Assembly (NCBI GenBank): GCA_016794585.1
Contig: JAEUJM010000046.1
Coordinates: 1-64,000 of the forward strand
DNA from: Acidimicrobiales bacterium
GTDB lineage: Bacteria > Actinomycetota > Acidimicrobiia > Acidimicrobiales > DATDAH01
Direction: 5' to 3'
Length of the DNA: 64,000 nt
Shown: one piece after another, positions 34,847-43,392 of the stretch
Layout: the number at the start of each line of letters is the position of its first letter
Position numbering within the stretch: the stretch's first letter is position 1
Made by a program: the position numbers and the translations under genes
The notes under the pieces: model-generated
The model's input: only the letters and a program-made list of their open reading frames with translations
Databases searched by the model: none
What the model was told of the DNA's origin: nothing

Positions 34847-35241
34847 CCTACCCGTTCCGGGGCCTACCGGGCAGCACCGGGTTCGTGCCCCGGCCGGTGC
34901 TCGACGTCGCGGTCGAGCACGAGGACGTCGTGGACGTCGTCGCCCTGTGTGACACAGGGGCGCTGCACAACCGGTTCGGCCGATGGGTCGCCGACGAAGC
35001 CGGACTCGACCTCGAGGATCTGCGGCCCGAAGCGATCGCCGTCGGCGGCCAGCACCTCCTGGCCCGGACCGCCACCCTCCGGCTGGAGATCGGGCCGATC
35101 GCCTGGGAAGCCCCGATCAGCTTCTGCGAGCCGTGGCCCTGGCCCTACCACCTGCTCGGCCAGGAAGGGTTCTTCCGATGGTTCGACGTGACCATCCGTG
35201 CGGCCGACCGAGAGCTCGACCTCGCACCGATCGAGGTCTGA
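34843..35241 (+). CDS. Retropepsin-like aspartic protease-family protein
   Basis: 132 residues. VVALCDTGALHNRF carries the Asp-Thr-Gly catalytic triad of clan AA proteases near residue 36. The C-terminal WPYHLLGQEGFFRWFDVTI segment matches the conserved L-L-G-x-x-G-F-F end of bacterial retropepsin-like proteins, which act as dimers. GTG start overlaps the previous stop. Proteolytic activity and target are unknown. Co-occurrence with DUF5678 genes is familiar to me from other bacterial genomes but not checked here. Confidence 0.7.
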   Translation: MTYPFRGLPGSTGFVPRPVLDVAVEHEDVVDVVALCDTGALHNRFGRWVADEAGLDLEDLRPEAIAVGGQHLLARTATLRLEIGPIAWEAPISFCEPWPWPYHLLGQEGFFRWFDVTIRAADRELDLAPIEV

Positions 35242-35251
35242 CTGGCTTCGA

Positions 35252-35902
35252 TCAGCGCCGGCGGGGGTCCTCGAGCTCGGTGGGGCCGACGTGGGTGTCG
35301 AGCCAGTCCTGGAGGGGTTGGGCGGCACGGTAGAAGGCGAGGAGTCGGTCCTTGGCCTTGGCGGTGCCGAGCCACGCCGCCGGCTCCCACTGCTTCCACG
35401 CCGCCAGGCCCTTGTACCGGAGCAGCTCGATGCGGGGGTGGTCCTTGGGGTAGCCCCGGGGCGCGGTCTTGAGGGTGTCGTGGGCGGTGACCTCGTAGCC
35501 GTTCTTCGCCAGCGTCGAGATCACGTCCTCGAGGGCGCTGCCGGTGGCGTCGGCCGCCACCGAGCGGCGGTAGCGGTCGAGCTGGTCCTTGGCCATCACG
35601 TAGTAGCCCCGGCCGGCGGCGAGGCCGTCGGCGCCCAGGTGGGCGTAGCCGTAGGTGCCGACCATGGCGCCGATGTTGGTCTTGTACGGCGTCTTGTCGG
35701 CGCTGAAGCGCACGTCTCGGTACGGCCGGAACACCTTGCCCTCGCCGAACTCGGGGGCCAGCTCGTCGAGCAGGGCGACCATCGGGCCCTTCACCTGCTC
35801 GTCGTAGAAGGCCTTGTGCTCGTTCCAGTAGGTCTTGGTGTTGTCCGCCTCGAGGCCCTCGTAGAAGTCGAGCGCCTCCGCCGGCCAGCCCTTGAACGCC
35901 AT
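35252..35902 (-). CDS. DUF2461 family protein
   Basis: 216 residues matching the DUF2461 family throughout: ALDFYEGLEADNTKTYWNEHKAFYDEQVKGPM at the start, KVFRPYRDVRFSADKTPYKTNIGA at about 57, and GYYVMAKDQLDRYRRSV. Function unknown. TAGCGT (35914-35909) is six bases before the ATG, a leaderless start. It lies nine bases after a tetR stop on the same strand but has this separate promoter. Confidence 0.88.
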   Translation of the reverse strand: MAFKGWPAEALDFYEGLEADNTKTYWNEHKAFYDEQVKGPMVALLDELAPEFGEGKVFRPYRDVRFSADKTPYKTNIGAMVGTYGYAHLGADGLAAGRGYYVMAKDQLDRYRRSVAADATGSALEDVISTLAKNGYEVTAHDTLKTAPRGYPKDHPRIELLRYKGLAAWKQWEPAAWLGTAKAKDRLLAFYRAAQPLQDWLDTHVGPTELEDPRRR

Positions 35903-35908
35903 GGCCGA

Positions 35909-35914
35909 ACGCTA
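35909..35914 (-). promoter_or_regulatory. Leaderless -10 element of the DUF2461 gene
   Basis: TAGCGT on the minus strand, six bases before ATG at 35902. Confidence 0.6.
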
Positions 35915-36526
35915 CCCAGCGCCGCCAGGACCGCCGCCGCCGAGCAGGCCGTCGAGGGCTCTGCCGATCTGGGCGCGCACCTCGGGGTCGGCCGCGCCCA
36001 GGCGCGCCTCTCGCTGGCCGGCAGCGATCACCAGGCCGCCGATGAGGTCGGCCACCGCACCCCGCTCGTCGGCGTCGGTGACGCCCGCTTCGACCAACGC
36101 CGCGTCGAGGGGGGCCAGCACCTGGCGGTGGCTGTCGGCCAGCTCGGCCAGCTCGTCGGGCTCGAGGTCGCCGGCCGCCTCGGCCAGCGCCACGATCAGG
36201 TCGTGCTCGGGCTGGCGGGCGTAGTCGAGCTGGTCCTCCACCCAGGCCTCGATGCGGGTTCGGGGCGGGCCCTCGCCGCCGAGCACCTCGGCGGCCCGCT
36301 CGACCTGCGCCGGCAGCTCGGCCCGGAACCACCGCAGCAGGATGTGGGCCTTGTCGGGGAAGTACCGGTAGAGCGAGTTGCGGGCCAGGCCGACCTCGGT
36401 GGCGATGTCCCCCAGGCTGACGGCGGCGTAGCCCCGCTCGACGAACAGGCGCAGCGCGGCATCGAACACGGCCGCCTCCTGGCGGGCGACGTGCTCGGCG
36501 ACGCTGTCGGCCTGGATGCGGGGCAC
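35912..36526 (-). CDS. TetR-family regulator of the adjacent ABC transporter operon
   Basis: 204 residues. HTH region VFDAALRLFVERGYAAVSLGDIATEVGLARNSLYRYFPDKAHILLRWF is textbook TetR/AcrR. The C-terminus ends in a Gly-rich stretch. GTG start four bases after the ABC ATPase stop, so it is third in a permease-ATPase-regulator operon. A 30-bp palindrome upstream of the permease gene is its probable operator, giving autoregulation. The inducer is unknown. Confidence 0.87.
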   Translation of the reverse strand: MPRIQADSVAEHVARQEAAVFDAALRLFVERGYAAVSLGDIATEVGLARNSLYRYFPDKAHILLRWFRAELPAQVERAAEVLGGEGPPRTRIEAWVEDQLDYARQPEHDLIVALAEAAGDLEPDELAELADSHRQVLAPLDAALVEAGVTDADERGAVADLIGGLVIAAGQREARLGAADPEVRAQIGRALDGLLGGGGPGGAG

Positions 36527-36530
36527 GGCC

Positions 36531-37223
36531 TCAGTCTGGCGGCTGTTCGATCAGCACGCCCCGATCGAGGTGGAGGTGGCGGTCGGCGGCGCCGAGCAGG
36601 TCCCGGTCGTGGGTGACGATGAGGGTGGCGACCCCCCGCCGGTGCGCCTCATCGGCCAGCAGGCGCACGACCTCGACACCGAGGGCGGGGTCGAGCGACG
36701 CCGTGGGCTCGTCGGCCAGCAGGACCGACGGCTCGGCCATAAGCGCACGGGCGATGCCGATGCGCTGGCGCTCGCCACCGGAGAGGTGGGCGGGCACCCG
36801 ACCGGCGGCGCCGGCGAGGCCCACGTCGTCGAGCAGGGCATCGGCCCCCCGGCGTCGGTCAGCGCGCCCGACGCCGTTGACGTGGCCGACCAGCTCGAGC
36901 TGCTCACGAGCGGTGAGTGCCGCCAGCAGGTTGGCCGACTGGTAGACGACGCCGACGTGGTCGCCCCGGACCCGGGTGCGCCGGCGCTCGCTGAGCGCGG
37001 CGGTGGCTTCACCACCGACGTGGACCTCGCCCGCCTGAGGTCGGCGCAGGAGGCCGGCGATGGCCAGCAGCGTGGACTTCCCCGAGCCCGACGGTCCGGT
37101 GACCACCACGACCTCGCCGGGGGCGACGGTGAGATCGACGGCGTCGAGCAGCACGCGGGTGCCGTCGCCGTCGGGCACGGCGTAGGTCACGCGGTCGAGG
37201 ACGAGGCCGGGGCGCATACTCAT
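36531..37223 (-). CDS. ABC transporter ATP-binding protein, LolD/MacB type
   Basis: 230 residues. Walker A TGPSGSGKSTLL (about 42-53), Q-loop VYQSANLL, signature LSGGERQRIGIARAL, Walker B VLLADEPTASLD and H-loop VTHDRDLL. ATG overlaps the permease stop (ATGA). With the FtsX-like permease it forms a mechanotransmission-type ABC system that moves or extracts lipoproteins, peptides or lipids; the substrate is not known. Confidence 0.9.
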   Translation of the reverse strand: MSMRPGLVLDRVTYAVPDGDGTRVLLDAVDLTVAPGEVVVVTGPSGSGKSTLLAIAGLLRRPQAGEVHVGGEATAALSERRRTRVRGDHVGVVYQSANLLAALTAREQLELVGHVNGVGRADRRRGADALLDDVGLAGAAGRVPAHLSGGERQRIGIARALMAEPSVLLADEPTASLDPALGVEVVRLLADEAHRRGVATLIVTHDRDLLGAADRHLHLDRGVLIEQPPD

Positions 37224-38320
37224 GGCTCCACCCCCAGCGCGATGGCGGGCTCGACCTTGGTGATGCGTCGGAAGGGGATGACCGACCCGATGAGCCCGGC
37301 CACCACCAGCACCAGCGCCGTCGACAGCGTCCCGGACAGGGTGAGGTCGATGGGGGCGGCGCCGCCCGCCAGAAGGGCGGTGACGGCCGCGCCGAGTGCC
37401 GTCCCCGCGGCGGTGGCGAGCGCCACGACCACGAGCATCTGGCCCACGGCGTCGACCAGCACGTAGCGGCTGGACGCGCCCATGGCCTTCAGCAGGCCGA
37501 TCTGGCGGGTGCGCTGCACGGCCAGGACCGTGAAGAAGGCGCCGACGACCAGCGCCGAGATGACGACGAGGAAGCCCCGGATGAGCGACATGGTGGCGGT
37601 CTCGGCGGTGAACCCCGGCGAGCCGTTGTAGGCCTCGGCCTTGGTCACCGTCTCGGTGCCGGCGGCGGCGTCCACCGCGGTGAGATCGGTGCCGGGCGGG
37701 ACGTCGGAGAGGTCGAGGCCGAGGGCCGAGAAGCGCCCACGGGGGTCGTTGCCGAAGGTGACCGCCTGCCATGTGTCGAGCGACGTGTAGGCGAGGGGGA
37801 CGTGCCCGTACGAGCCGGCGAAGGTGAAGCCGAGGACCGGGAGGGTCTCGTCGGTGCCGGCGAGGCGGTACTCGTCGCCCACCTCGACGCCGTCCTCCTG
37901 GAGCTCGGAGGCGAGCACCAGGCCGGGCTCGCCGGCCAGTGCCTCCTGGGCCTCGGCTCGCTCGACGAGGAAGCTGTCGGCCGGGACCCCGAACAGGGCC
38001 AGGTCGAGGCTCGGGCCCTCATCGACCGGCGCGGCGTTCACGAAGGACACGCCGACCGGCGAGACCTCGGCCCCGGGCACGTCCTCCCAGGCGGCGAGGG
38101 CGTCGCCGTCGAGGGTCGAGCGGCTGAACACCGACTGGGAGCCGGGGGCGAAGGCCAGGTGGTCGAGGGGTAGGGCCCGCAGGCCCGACGTCCCGTCACG
38201 GACGAGCCCGTCGGCGAGGCCGGCGAGGACGGTGGAGAGGATGGCCACCAGCGCCACCACCACGCCCACGAGGACGAAGCGGCGCCACGAGCGGAGGAGG
38301 TCACGCCAGGCGAAGAACAC
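37220..38320 (-). CDS. FtsX/MacB-type ABC transporter permease
   Basis: 366 residues: one N-terminal helix (FVLVGVVVALVAILSTVLAGLADG), an extracytoplasmic domain of about 190 residues, then three helices (LVVISALVVGAFFTVLAVQRTRQIGLLKAMGAS, MLVVVALATAAGTALGAAVTALL, STALVLVVAGLIGSVIPF) ending IPFRRITKVEPAIALG. This is the FtsX topology and terminal motif. GTG at 38320 has TGGAG upstream; a possible -10 TAACAT lies inside the operator palindrome. First gene of the operon. Confidence 0.88.
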   Translation of the reverse strand: MFFAWRDLLRSWRRFVLVGVVVALVAILSTVLAGLADGLVRDGTSGLRALPLDHLAFAPGSQSVFSRSTLDGDALAAWEDVPGAEVSPVGVSFVNAAPVDEGPSLDLALFGVPADSFLVERAEAQEALAGEPGLVLASELQEDGVEVGDEYRLAGTDETLPVLGFTFAGSYGHVPLAYTSLDTWQAVTFGNDPRGRFSALGLDLSDVPPGTDLTAVDAAAGTETVTKAEAYNGSPGFTAETATMSLIRGFLVVISALVVGAFFTVLAVQRTRQIGLLKAMGASSRYVLVDAVGQMLVVVALATAAGTALGAAVTALLAGGAAPIDLTLSGTLSTALVLVVAGLIGSVIPFRRITKVEPAIALGVEP

Positions 38321-38336
38321 TGGTGCGCTCCAGAGA

Positions 38337-38374
38337 TGTCGACAACATGTCGTCATGTTATCGACACTGTGTCG
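38337..38374. promoter_or_regulatory. TetR-type palindromic operator between the ABC operon and a serine hydrolase gene
   Basis: TGTCGACAACATG (38337-38349) and CATGTTATCGACA (38354-38366) form 13-bp arms with one mismatch around TCGT. A smaller palindrome CGACAC-T-GTGTCG (38362-38374) abuts it. The site is 17 bp before the permease start and 37 bp before the divergent hydrolase start, so it can control both. The likely binder is the TetR protein at 35912-36526. Confidence 0.75.
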
Positions 38375-38410
38375 CTTTCCTCGGGTGATCCGCGACCCAC
38401 AGCCGCACGA

Positions 38411-39598
38411 ATGTCCCGCGTGCACCGACCCTGGGTCCCCGTCCTCGTCGTCGGCCTCGTGCTCGCGCTCGTCGCGGGCGGCTGCGGGGGCGGCAGCGAG
38501 ACGGCCGACGACTCCGAGGGGTCCGCCACCGCCACGACGACCGCGCCCATCGTCGCGTCGAGGTCGGTGACCGAGGCCGAGCTCCAGGCCTTCGCCGACG
38601 AGCTGGTGACCGACACCCGCTCCCAACGGGCGATCGTCGCGTGGGCCGACGGCGACGAGGACCCGGTGGTCGTGACCGTCGGCGAGGACGTGCAGGCCGA
38701 CGATGCCTTCCACGTGGCCTCCATCACCAAGTCCTTCGTCGCCGCCGCCCTCGTCCTGCTCGACGCCGACGGCACGGTCGAACTCGACGCCCCCGTCGCC
38801 ACCTACGTCGACTGGCCCGGCGGCGAGGACATCACGGTCAGCCAGCTCCTCGACCACACCAGCGGGCTCGGGCCCTTCGGCAACCCCGGCGACGGCGAGG
38901 AGGACGGCACCGGCTCCCACTACCTCGAGCTGGTCCAGCGGGGCGGCGCCCTCTCCCTCGACGAGGTGCTCGCCGCCACCCGCGACATCGCTCCCGTGGA
39001 CGAGCCCGGGGCCTCCGCCACCTACAGCAACCTCAACTACGTCGTCGCCGGCGCCGTCGTCAAGGCCGCGACGGACGAGGACGTGGGTGCCGTCCTCCAG
39101 GAGCGCCTGTTCGAGCCACTGGGCATGGACCACACCTGGTACCCGCCGCGGGCTCCCGGTGACGCCGAGCCCCTCCCGGGCCTCTACGAGCTCGAGCCCG
39201 AGCTCGACCCGTTGCCGACCACGGCGTTCGACATGGAGCCGTGGCGCACGGTGGCGGCGCCGGCCGCCGGTGCCGTCTCCACCCTCGACGACCTCCTCAC
39301 CTGGCGCCACGCCGTCCTCCGCGAGCAGCGGATCGGTGGGGTCGACGTCTCGGCCATGACCGAGATCGGGCCGGGCGGCTACGGCCTGGGCGTGGCCGGC
39401 GTGACCGCCGACGGCGCCTGCATCTTCGAGGGCTGCCCGCCCGACCAGGACTTCACGCGTTGGGGGCTCAACGGCGACATCCCCGGCTCGTCCACCCGGG
39501 TCCTGCACGACCCGACCACCGACGCCACCCTGTTCGTCTACCTCGACCGCAACGCCCTGTCCCTCGACGAGCCGATGCTGGCCTTCGTCGAGGGGTGA
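38411..39598 (+). CDS. Lipoprotein serine hydrolase, beta-lactamase/PBP4* family
   Basis: 395 residues. Lipobox LVAGGC (Cys about 25) indicates a membrane-anchored extracellular enzyme. The beta-lactamase-related fold is shown by ASITKSF (S-x-x-K nucleophile near residue 106), YSNLNY (Y-x-N motif near 201) and a late GLNGDIPGSS region. Such proteins are esterases or D,D-peptidase relatives; true beta-lactamase activity should not be assumed. ATG at 38411 is chosen at the signal peptide; an ATG at 38336 lies in the operator. Confidence 0.87.
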   Translation: MSRVHRPWVPVLVVGLVLALVAGGCGGGSETADDSEGSATATTTAPIVASRSVTEAELQAFADELVTDTRSQRAIVAWADGDEDPVVVTVGEDVQADDAFHVASITKSFVAAALVLLDADGTVELDAPVATYVDWPGGEDITVSQLLDHTSGLGPFGNPGDGEEDGTGSHYLELVQRGGALSLDEVLAATRDIAPVDEPGASATYSNLNYVVAGAVVKAATDEDVGAVLQERLFEPLGMDHTWYPPRAPGDAEPLPGLYELEPELDPLPTTAFDMEPWRTVAAPAAGAVSTLDDLLTWRHAVLREQRIGGVDVSAMTEIGPGGYGLGVAGVTADGACIFEGCPPDQDFTRWGLNGDIPGSSTRVLHDPTTDATLFVYLDRNALSLDEPMLAFVEG

Positions 39599-39697
39599 CC
39601 CACCCGCCGGACCCATCAATTTTCCGGAGCGGGGCCCCGCGCGGGTACGCTCTACCGTCCGGCCGACGGGGGTGACCTCGGGAGTCGGGTGCTTCAC
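39599..39697. other. Intergenic leader before the tRNA-Asp/tRNA-Phe pair
   Basis: No gene. It contains the palindrome GCGGGGCCCCGC near 39629-39640, which could end the hydrolase transcript, and TACGCT at 39646-39651 and TACCGT at 39653-39658 as candidate -10 elements for the tRNAs. Confidence 0.4.
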
Positions 39698-39775
39698 GGT
39701 CCCGTGGTGCAGTTTGGAGTGCACGCCGCCCTGTCAAGGCGGAGGTCGCGGGTTCAAATCCCGTCGGGACCGCCA
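39698..39775 (+). tRNA. tRNA-Asp (GUC anticodon)
   Basis: Acceptor GGTCCCG/CGGGACC, anticodon stem CCGCC/GGCGG with loop CTGTCAA (anticodon GTC), T-arm CGGGTTCAAATCCCG, discriminator G and encoded CCA at 39773-39775. Confidence 0.95.
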
Positions 39776-39792
39776 GCAACACCCAAGTTCAC

Positions 39793-39868
39793 GGTCGGGT
39801 AGCTCAGTTGGCAGAGCGCGCGCCTGAAAAGCGCGAGGTCACCGGATCGACGCCGGTCCCGACCACCA
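39793..39868 (+). tRNA. tRNA-Phe (GAA anticodon)
   Basis: Acceptor GGTCGGG/CCCGACC, anticodon stem CGCGC/GCGCG with loop CTGAAAA (anticodon GAA), T-loop TCGACGC variant, discriminator A and encoded CCA. It is 17 bp after tRNA-Asp, so both are probably co-transcribed. Confidence 0.95.
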
Positions 39869-39896
39869 CTTCGTCCCTCCCCTGCTGCGGCCCTCG

Positions 39897-39902
39897 TAGG
39901 CT
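39897..39902 (+). promoter_or_regulatory. Leaderless -10 element of the lipoprotein gene
   Basis: TAGGCT, seven bases before ATG at 39910. Confidence 0.6.
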
Positions 39903-39909
39903 GCGCGGG

Positions 39910-41019
39910 ATGCGACGATCCACCAGCGGGGTCCTGCTCTGCGGCGCACTCCTGCTGGCCGCCGCCTGCGGCTCCGGAGTCGACGGCGGGGATGATCCCG
40001 GCGGCGGCGCCGGTGGGTCCGACGGCACCTCCGGCATCGAGGGAGCGCTCTCGGTCGTGCCCCTCACCGACGGCGCCACCGACTTCGTCGTGGTCAACGA
40101 CATCGCCGCCGCCGCGGACGCTGCCGGCGTGACCGCGCCAGGGGCCGACGCCGACGACCTCGCCCTGGGCGACTACTTCAGCACCATCTCCGGCCTCGAG
40201 GACTCGCCCGTGGCGGTCGCCCCCGCCGAGCTCGTGCAGCAGACGGCCATCGAGGACGACGCCTGGCGCACCGAGCTGGGCTGGGCGCCGGTCGACCTGA
40301 CGGGCGACGTCAGCGCCGGCCAGCCCCCGAACCACCTCCAGGCCTTCTTCGCCGACTTCGACGCCGCTGAGATCGACGAGGCCGTGCACAGCGACCCCAC
40401 CTGGAGCGACCAGCTCGTGGAGGTGGAGTACGACGGACTCACCTACTACTCGTGGGGCGAGGACGGGTCCATCGACCCCGAGGGCCTGTCCACCGTCCGC
40501 CGCCTCGGCGAGTCGGCCCGCCTGTTCGTGGACGAGGAGGCCGGGCTCGCCTACTGGACCCGCACCACCGAGGGCATGGAGCAGGCGCTGGCCACCTTCG
40601 CGGGCGACGCCCCCTCGCTGGCTGACGACCCCGAGCTCGGCCCGATGGCGGCGGCCCTCGACGACCTGGGCGCGTACAGCGCGGTGCTCACCGCGGACGC
40701 AGAGCTGTTCGCCGGCGGCGGAGAGCTCGAGCCCTACGACGCGGTGGCGAGCGGCGCCGCCGTGGTCGACGGCGGGCCCCGGCTGCTGCTCGTCTACGCC
40801 AACCCCGACGAGGCCACCGCGCAGGCCAACGCCGACGCGCTCGCCGCCCTCGTGGCCGACGGCGAGTCGAGCGCCAACGGCCGACCGTGGTCCGACGCCC
40901 TGGGCGCCGGCGAGATCGAGGTCGACGGCACCCTCGTCACCGCCACGTTCCCCACCGAGGACGCCCGCCTCTGGAACGGGATCTTCCTCCAGCGCGACAG
41001 CCTGCTCACGTTCGACTGA
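39910..41019 (+). CDS. Putative lipoprotein of unknown function
   Basis: 369 residues. Signal peptide MRRSTSGVLLCGALLLAAAC with lipobox LAAAC, then a Gly/Asp-rich linker and a highly acidic extracellular domain. No catalytic motif or family was recognised. TAGGCT (39897-39902) is seven bases before the ATG, so the start is leaderless and independent of the tRNAs. A 13-bp hairpin follows the stop. Confidence 0.75.
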   Translation: MRRSTSGVLLCGALLLAAACGSGVDGGDDPGGGAGGSDGTSGIEGALSVVPLTDGATDFVVVNDIAAAADAAGVTAPGADADDLALGDYFSTISGLEDSPVAVAPAELVQQTAIEDDAWRTELGWAPVDLTGDVSAGQPPNHLQAFFADFDAAEIDEAVHSDPTWSDQLVEVEYDGLTYYSWGEDGSIDPEGLSTVRRLGESARLFVDEEAGLAYWTRTTEGMEQALATFAGDAPSLADDPELGPMAAALDDLGAYSAVLTADAELFAGGGELEPYDAVASGAAVVDGGPRLLLVYANPDEATAQANADALAALVADGESSANGRPWSDALGAGEIEVDGTLVTATFPTEDARLWNGIFLQRDSLLTFD

Positions 41020-41039
41020 GCGCACCGCCGCCCCGAACC

Positions 41040-41088
41040 GAGGTGGAGGCGACAGCGTCCGGAATCCGACCGCTCTCGCCTCCACCTC
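41040..41088. terminator. Bidirectional hairpin between convergent genes
   Basis: GAGGTGGAGGCGA (41040-41052) and TCGCCTCCACCTC (41076-41088) are perfectly complementary; inside, AGCG/CGCT can add four pairs. There is no U-tract. It lies 21 bp after one stop and 7 bp from the convergent stop. Confidence 0.65.
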
Positions 41089-41094
41089 TCGCGG

Positions 41095-41829
41095 TCAATC
41101 GAGCAGCAGCGCCGCCAGCTCGGCGTGGTGGTCGATGACGTGGTCGGCGTCGGGCGACGCGTGGTCGGGGTCGTCCCACACGCCCTGGTAGCGGACGGCG
41201 GTCATGCCCGCCGCCTTCGCCCCGCCGGCGTCGGTGCGGCGCAGGTCGCCCACGTGGGCTGCCCGGGCCGGGTCGTCCACACCGACGCCGGCGAGGGCGT
41301 GGGCGAAGATGGCGCCGTGGGGCTTGTAGACGCCCACCTCGTCGGAGAAGGACCAGTGGTCGAAGTACCCGAGCAGGCCATAGTGCACGAGGTGTTCCCG
41401 CAGGCGGGGCGACCCGGTGATGCCGACGTCGCAGATGATGCCGATGCGCAGGCCGGCGTCATGCAGCGCGGCGAGCGCCTCGCCGATGCCGTCGGTGGGG
41501 ACCACGTCCTCGCTGCGGCCGTGGGTGACGGTCAGCTCGACGAGCTGATCCACCACGGTCGGCGCCGGCGTGACGCCGAGCTCGGCGAGCACGTCCGCGA
41601 CCGCCTCGGCGGCGCCGTGCTGGCGGTTGTCGATCCACGCCTGCTCGTGCAGGACGCGCATGGCGTCGAAGGCCGCCTCGAGGCGGTCGCGGGTGACGTC
41701 ATGCCCTTCCGCGATGAGCAGGTCGGTGTAGACGTCGACACGGCGGTCCCACTGCGCCTCCGGCGGGATGCGCATGAGCGTGTTCCAGTAGTCGAACGTG
41801 ACCGCGTCGAAGCGCTGCGAGTCGGGCAT
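41095..41829 (-). CDS. HAD-superfamily hydrolase
   Basis: 244 residues. Motif I FDYWNTLM holds the nucleophile Asp; motif II is IICDVG (variant of the hhhT/S), motif III lysine in VYKPHGAIF, and motif IV HVGDLRRTDAGGAKAAGM. This is the HAD-IA group (haloacid dehalogenase/phosphatase-like). Substrate unknown. ATG at 41829 is chosen because the preceding in-frame codons are not conserved in character. Confidence 0.87.
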   Translation of the reverse strand: MPDSQRFDAVTFDYWNTLMRIPPEAQWDRRVDVYTDLLIAEGHDVTRDRLEAAFDAMRVLHEQAWIDNRQHGAAEAVADVLAELGVTPAPTVVDQLVELTVTHGRSEDVVPTDGIGEALAALHDAGLRIGIICDVGITGSPRLREHLVHYGLLGYFDHWSFSDEVGVYKPHGAIFAHALAGVGVDDPARAAHVGDLRRTDAGGAKAAGMTAVRYQGVWDDPDHASPDADHVIDHHAELAALLLD

Positions 41830-41863
41830 CACGTCATCCCTAGCAGCCGGCACCCGTCATTCC

Positions 41864-41902
41864 CGAGGCAATAGCGCGCGCCGAGCGCGCGCTCTTGCCT
41901 CG
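41864..41902 (-). terminator. Long GC hairpin after the malic enzyme gene
   Basis: CGAGGCAA-T-AGCGCGCGC pairs with GCGCGCGCT-C-TTGCCTCG around a CGA loop: 17 pairs and one mismatch. It begins 22 bp downstream of the malic enzyme stop. No U-tract follows on the transcript. Confidence 0.7.
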
Positions 41903-41923
41903 ACTTCGGCGTGTGGGCGCCGG

Positions 41924-43330
<1,407 letters not shown>

Positions 43331-43338
43331 CGCAGCGA

Positions 43339-43383
43339 AAGCTAGCGGTGTTCGCCGCGGCCGCCCCAACCGTTCCCTACGCT
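43339..43383. promoter_or_regulatory. Divergent promoters of malic enzyme and DNA ligase
   Basis: TAGCTT (43344-43339) eight bases before the leftward ATG at 43330, and TACGCT (43378-43383) nine bases before the rightward ATG at 43393. Confidence 0.55.
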
Positions 43384-43392
43384 GCGGCCCCG

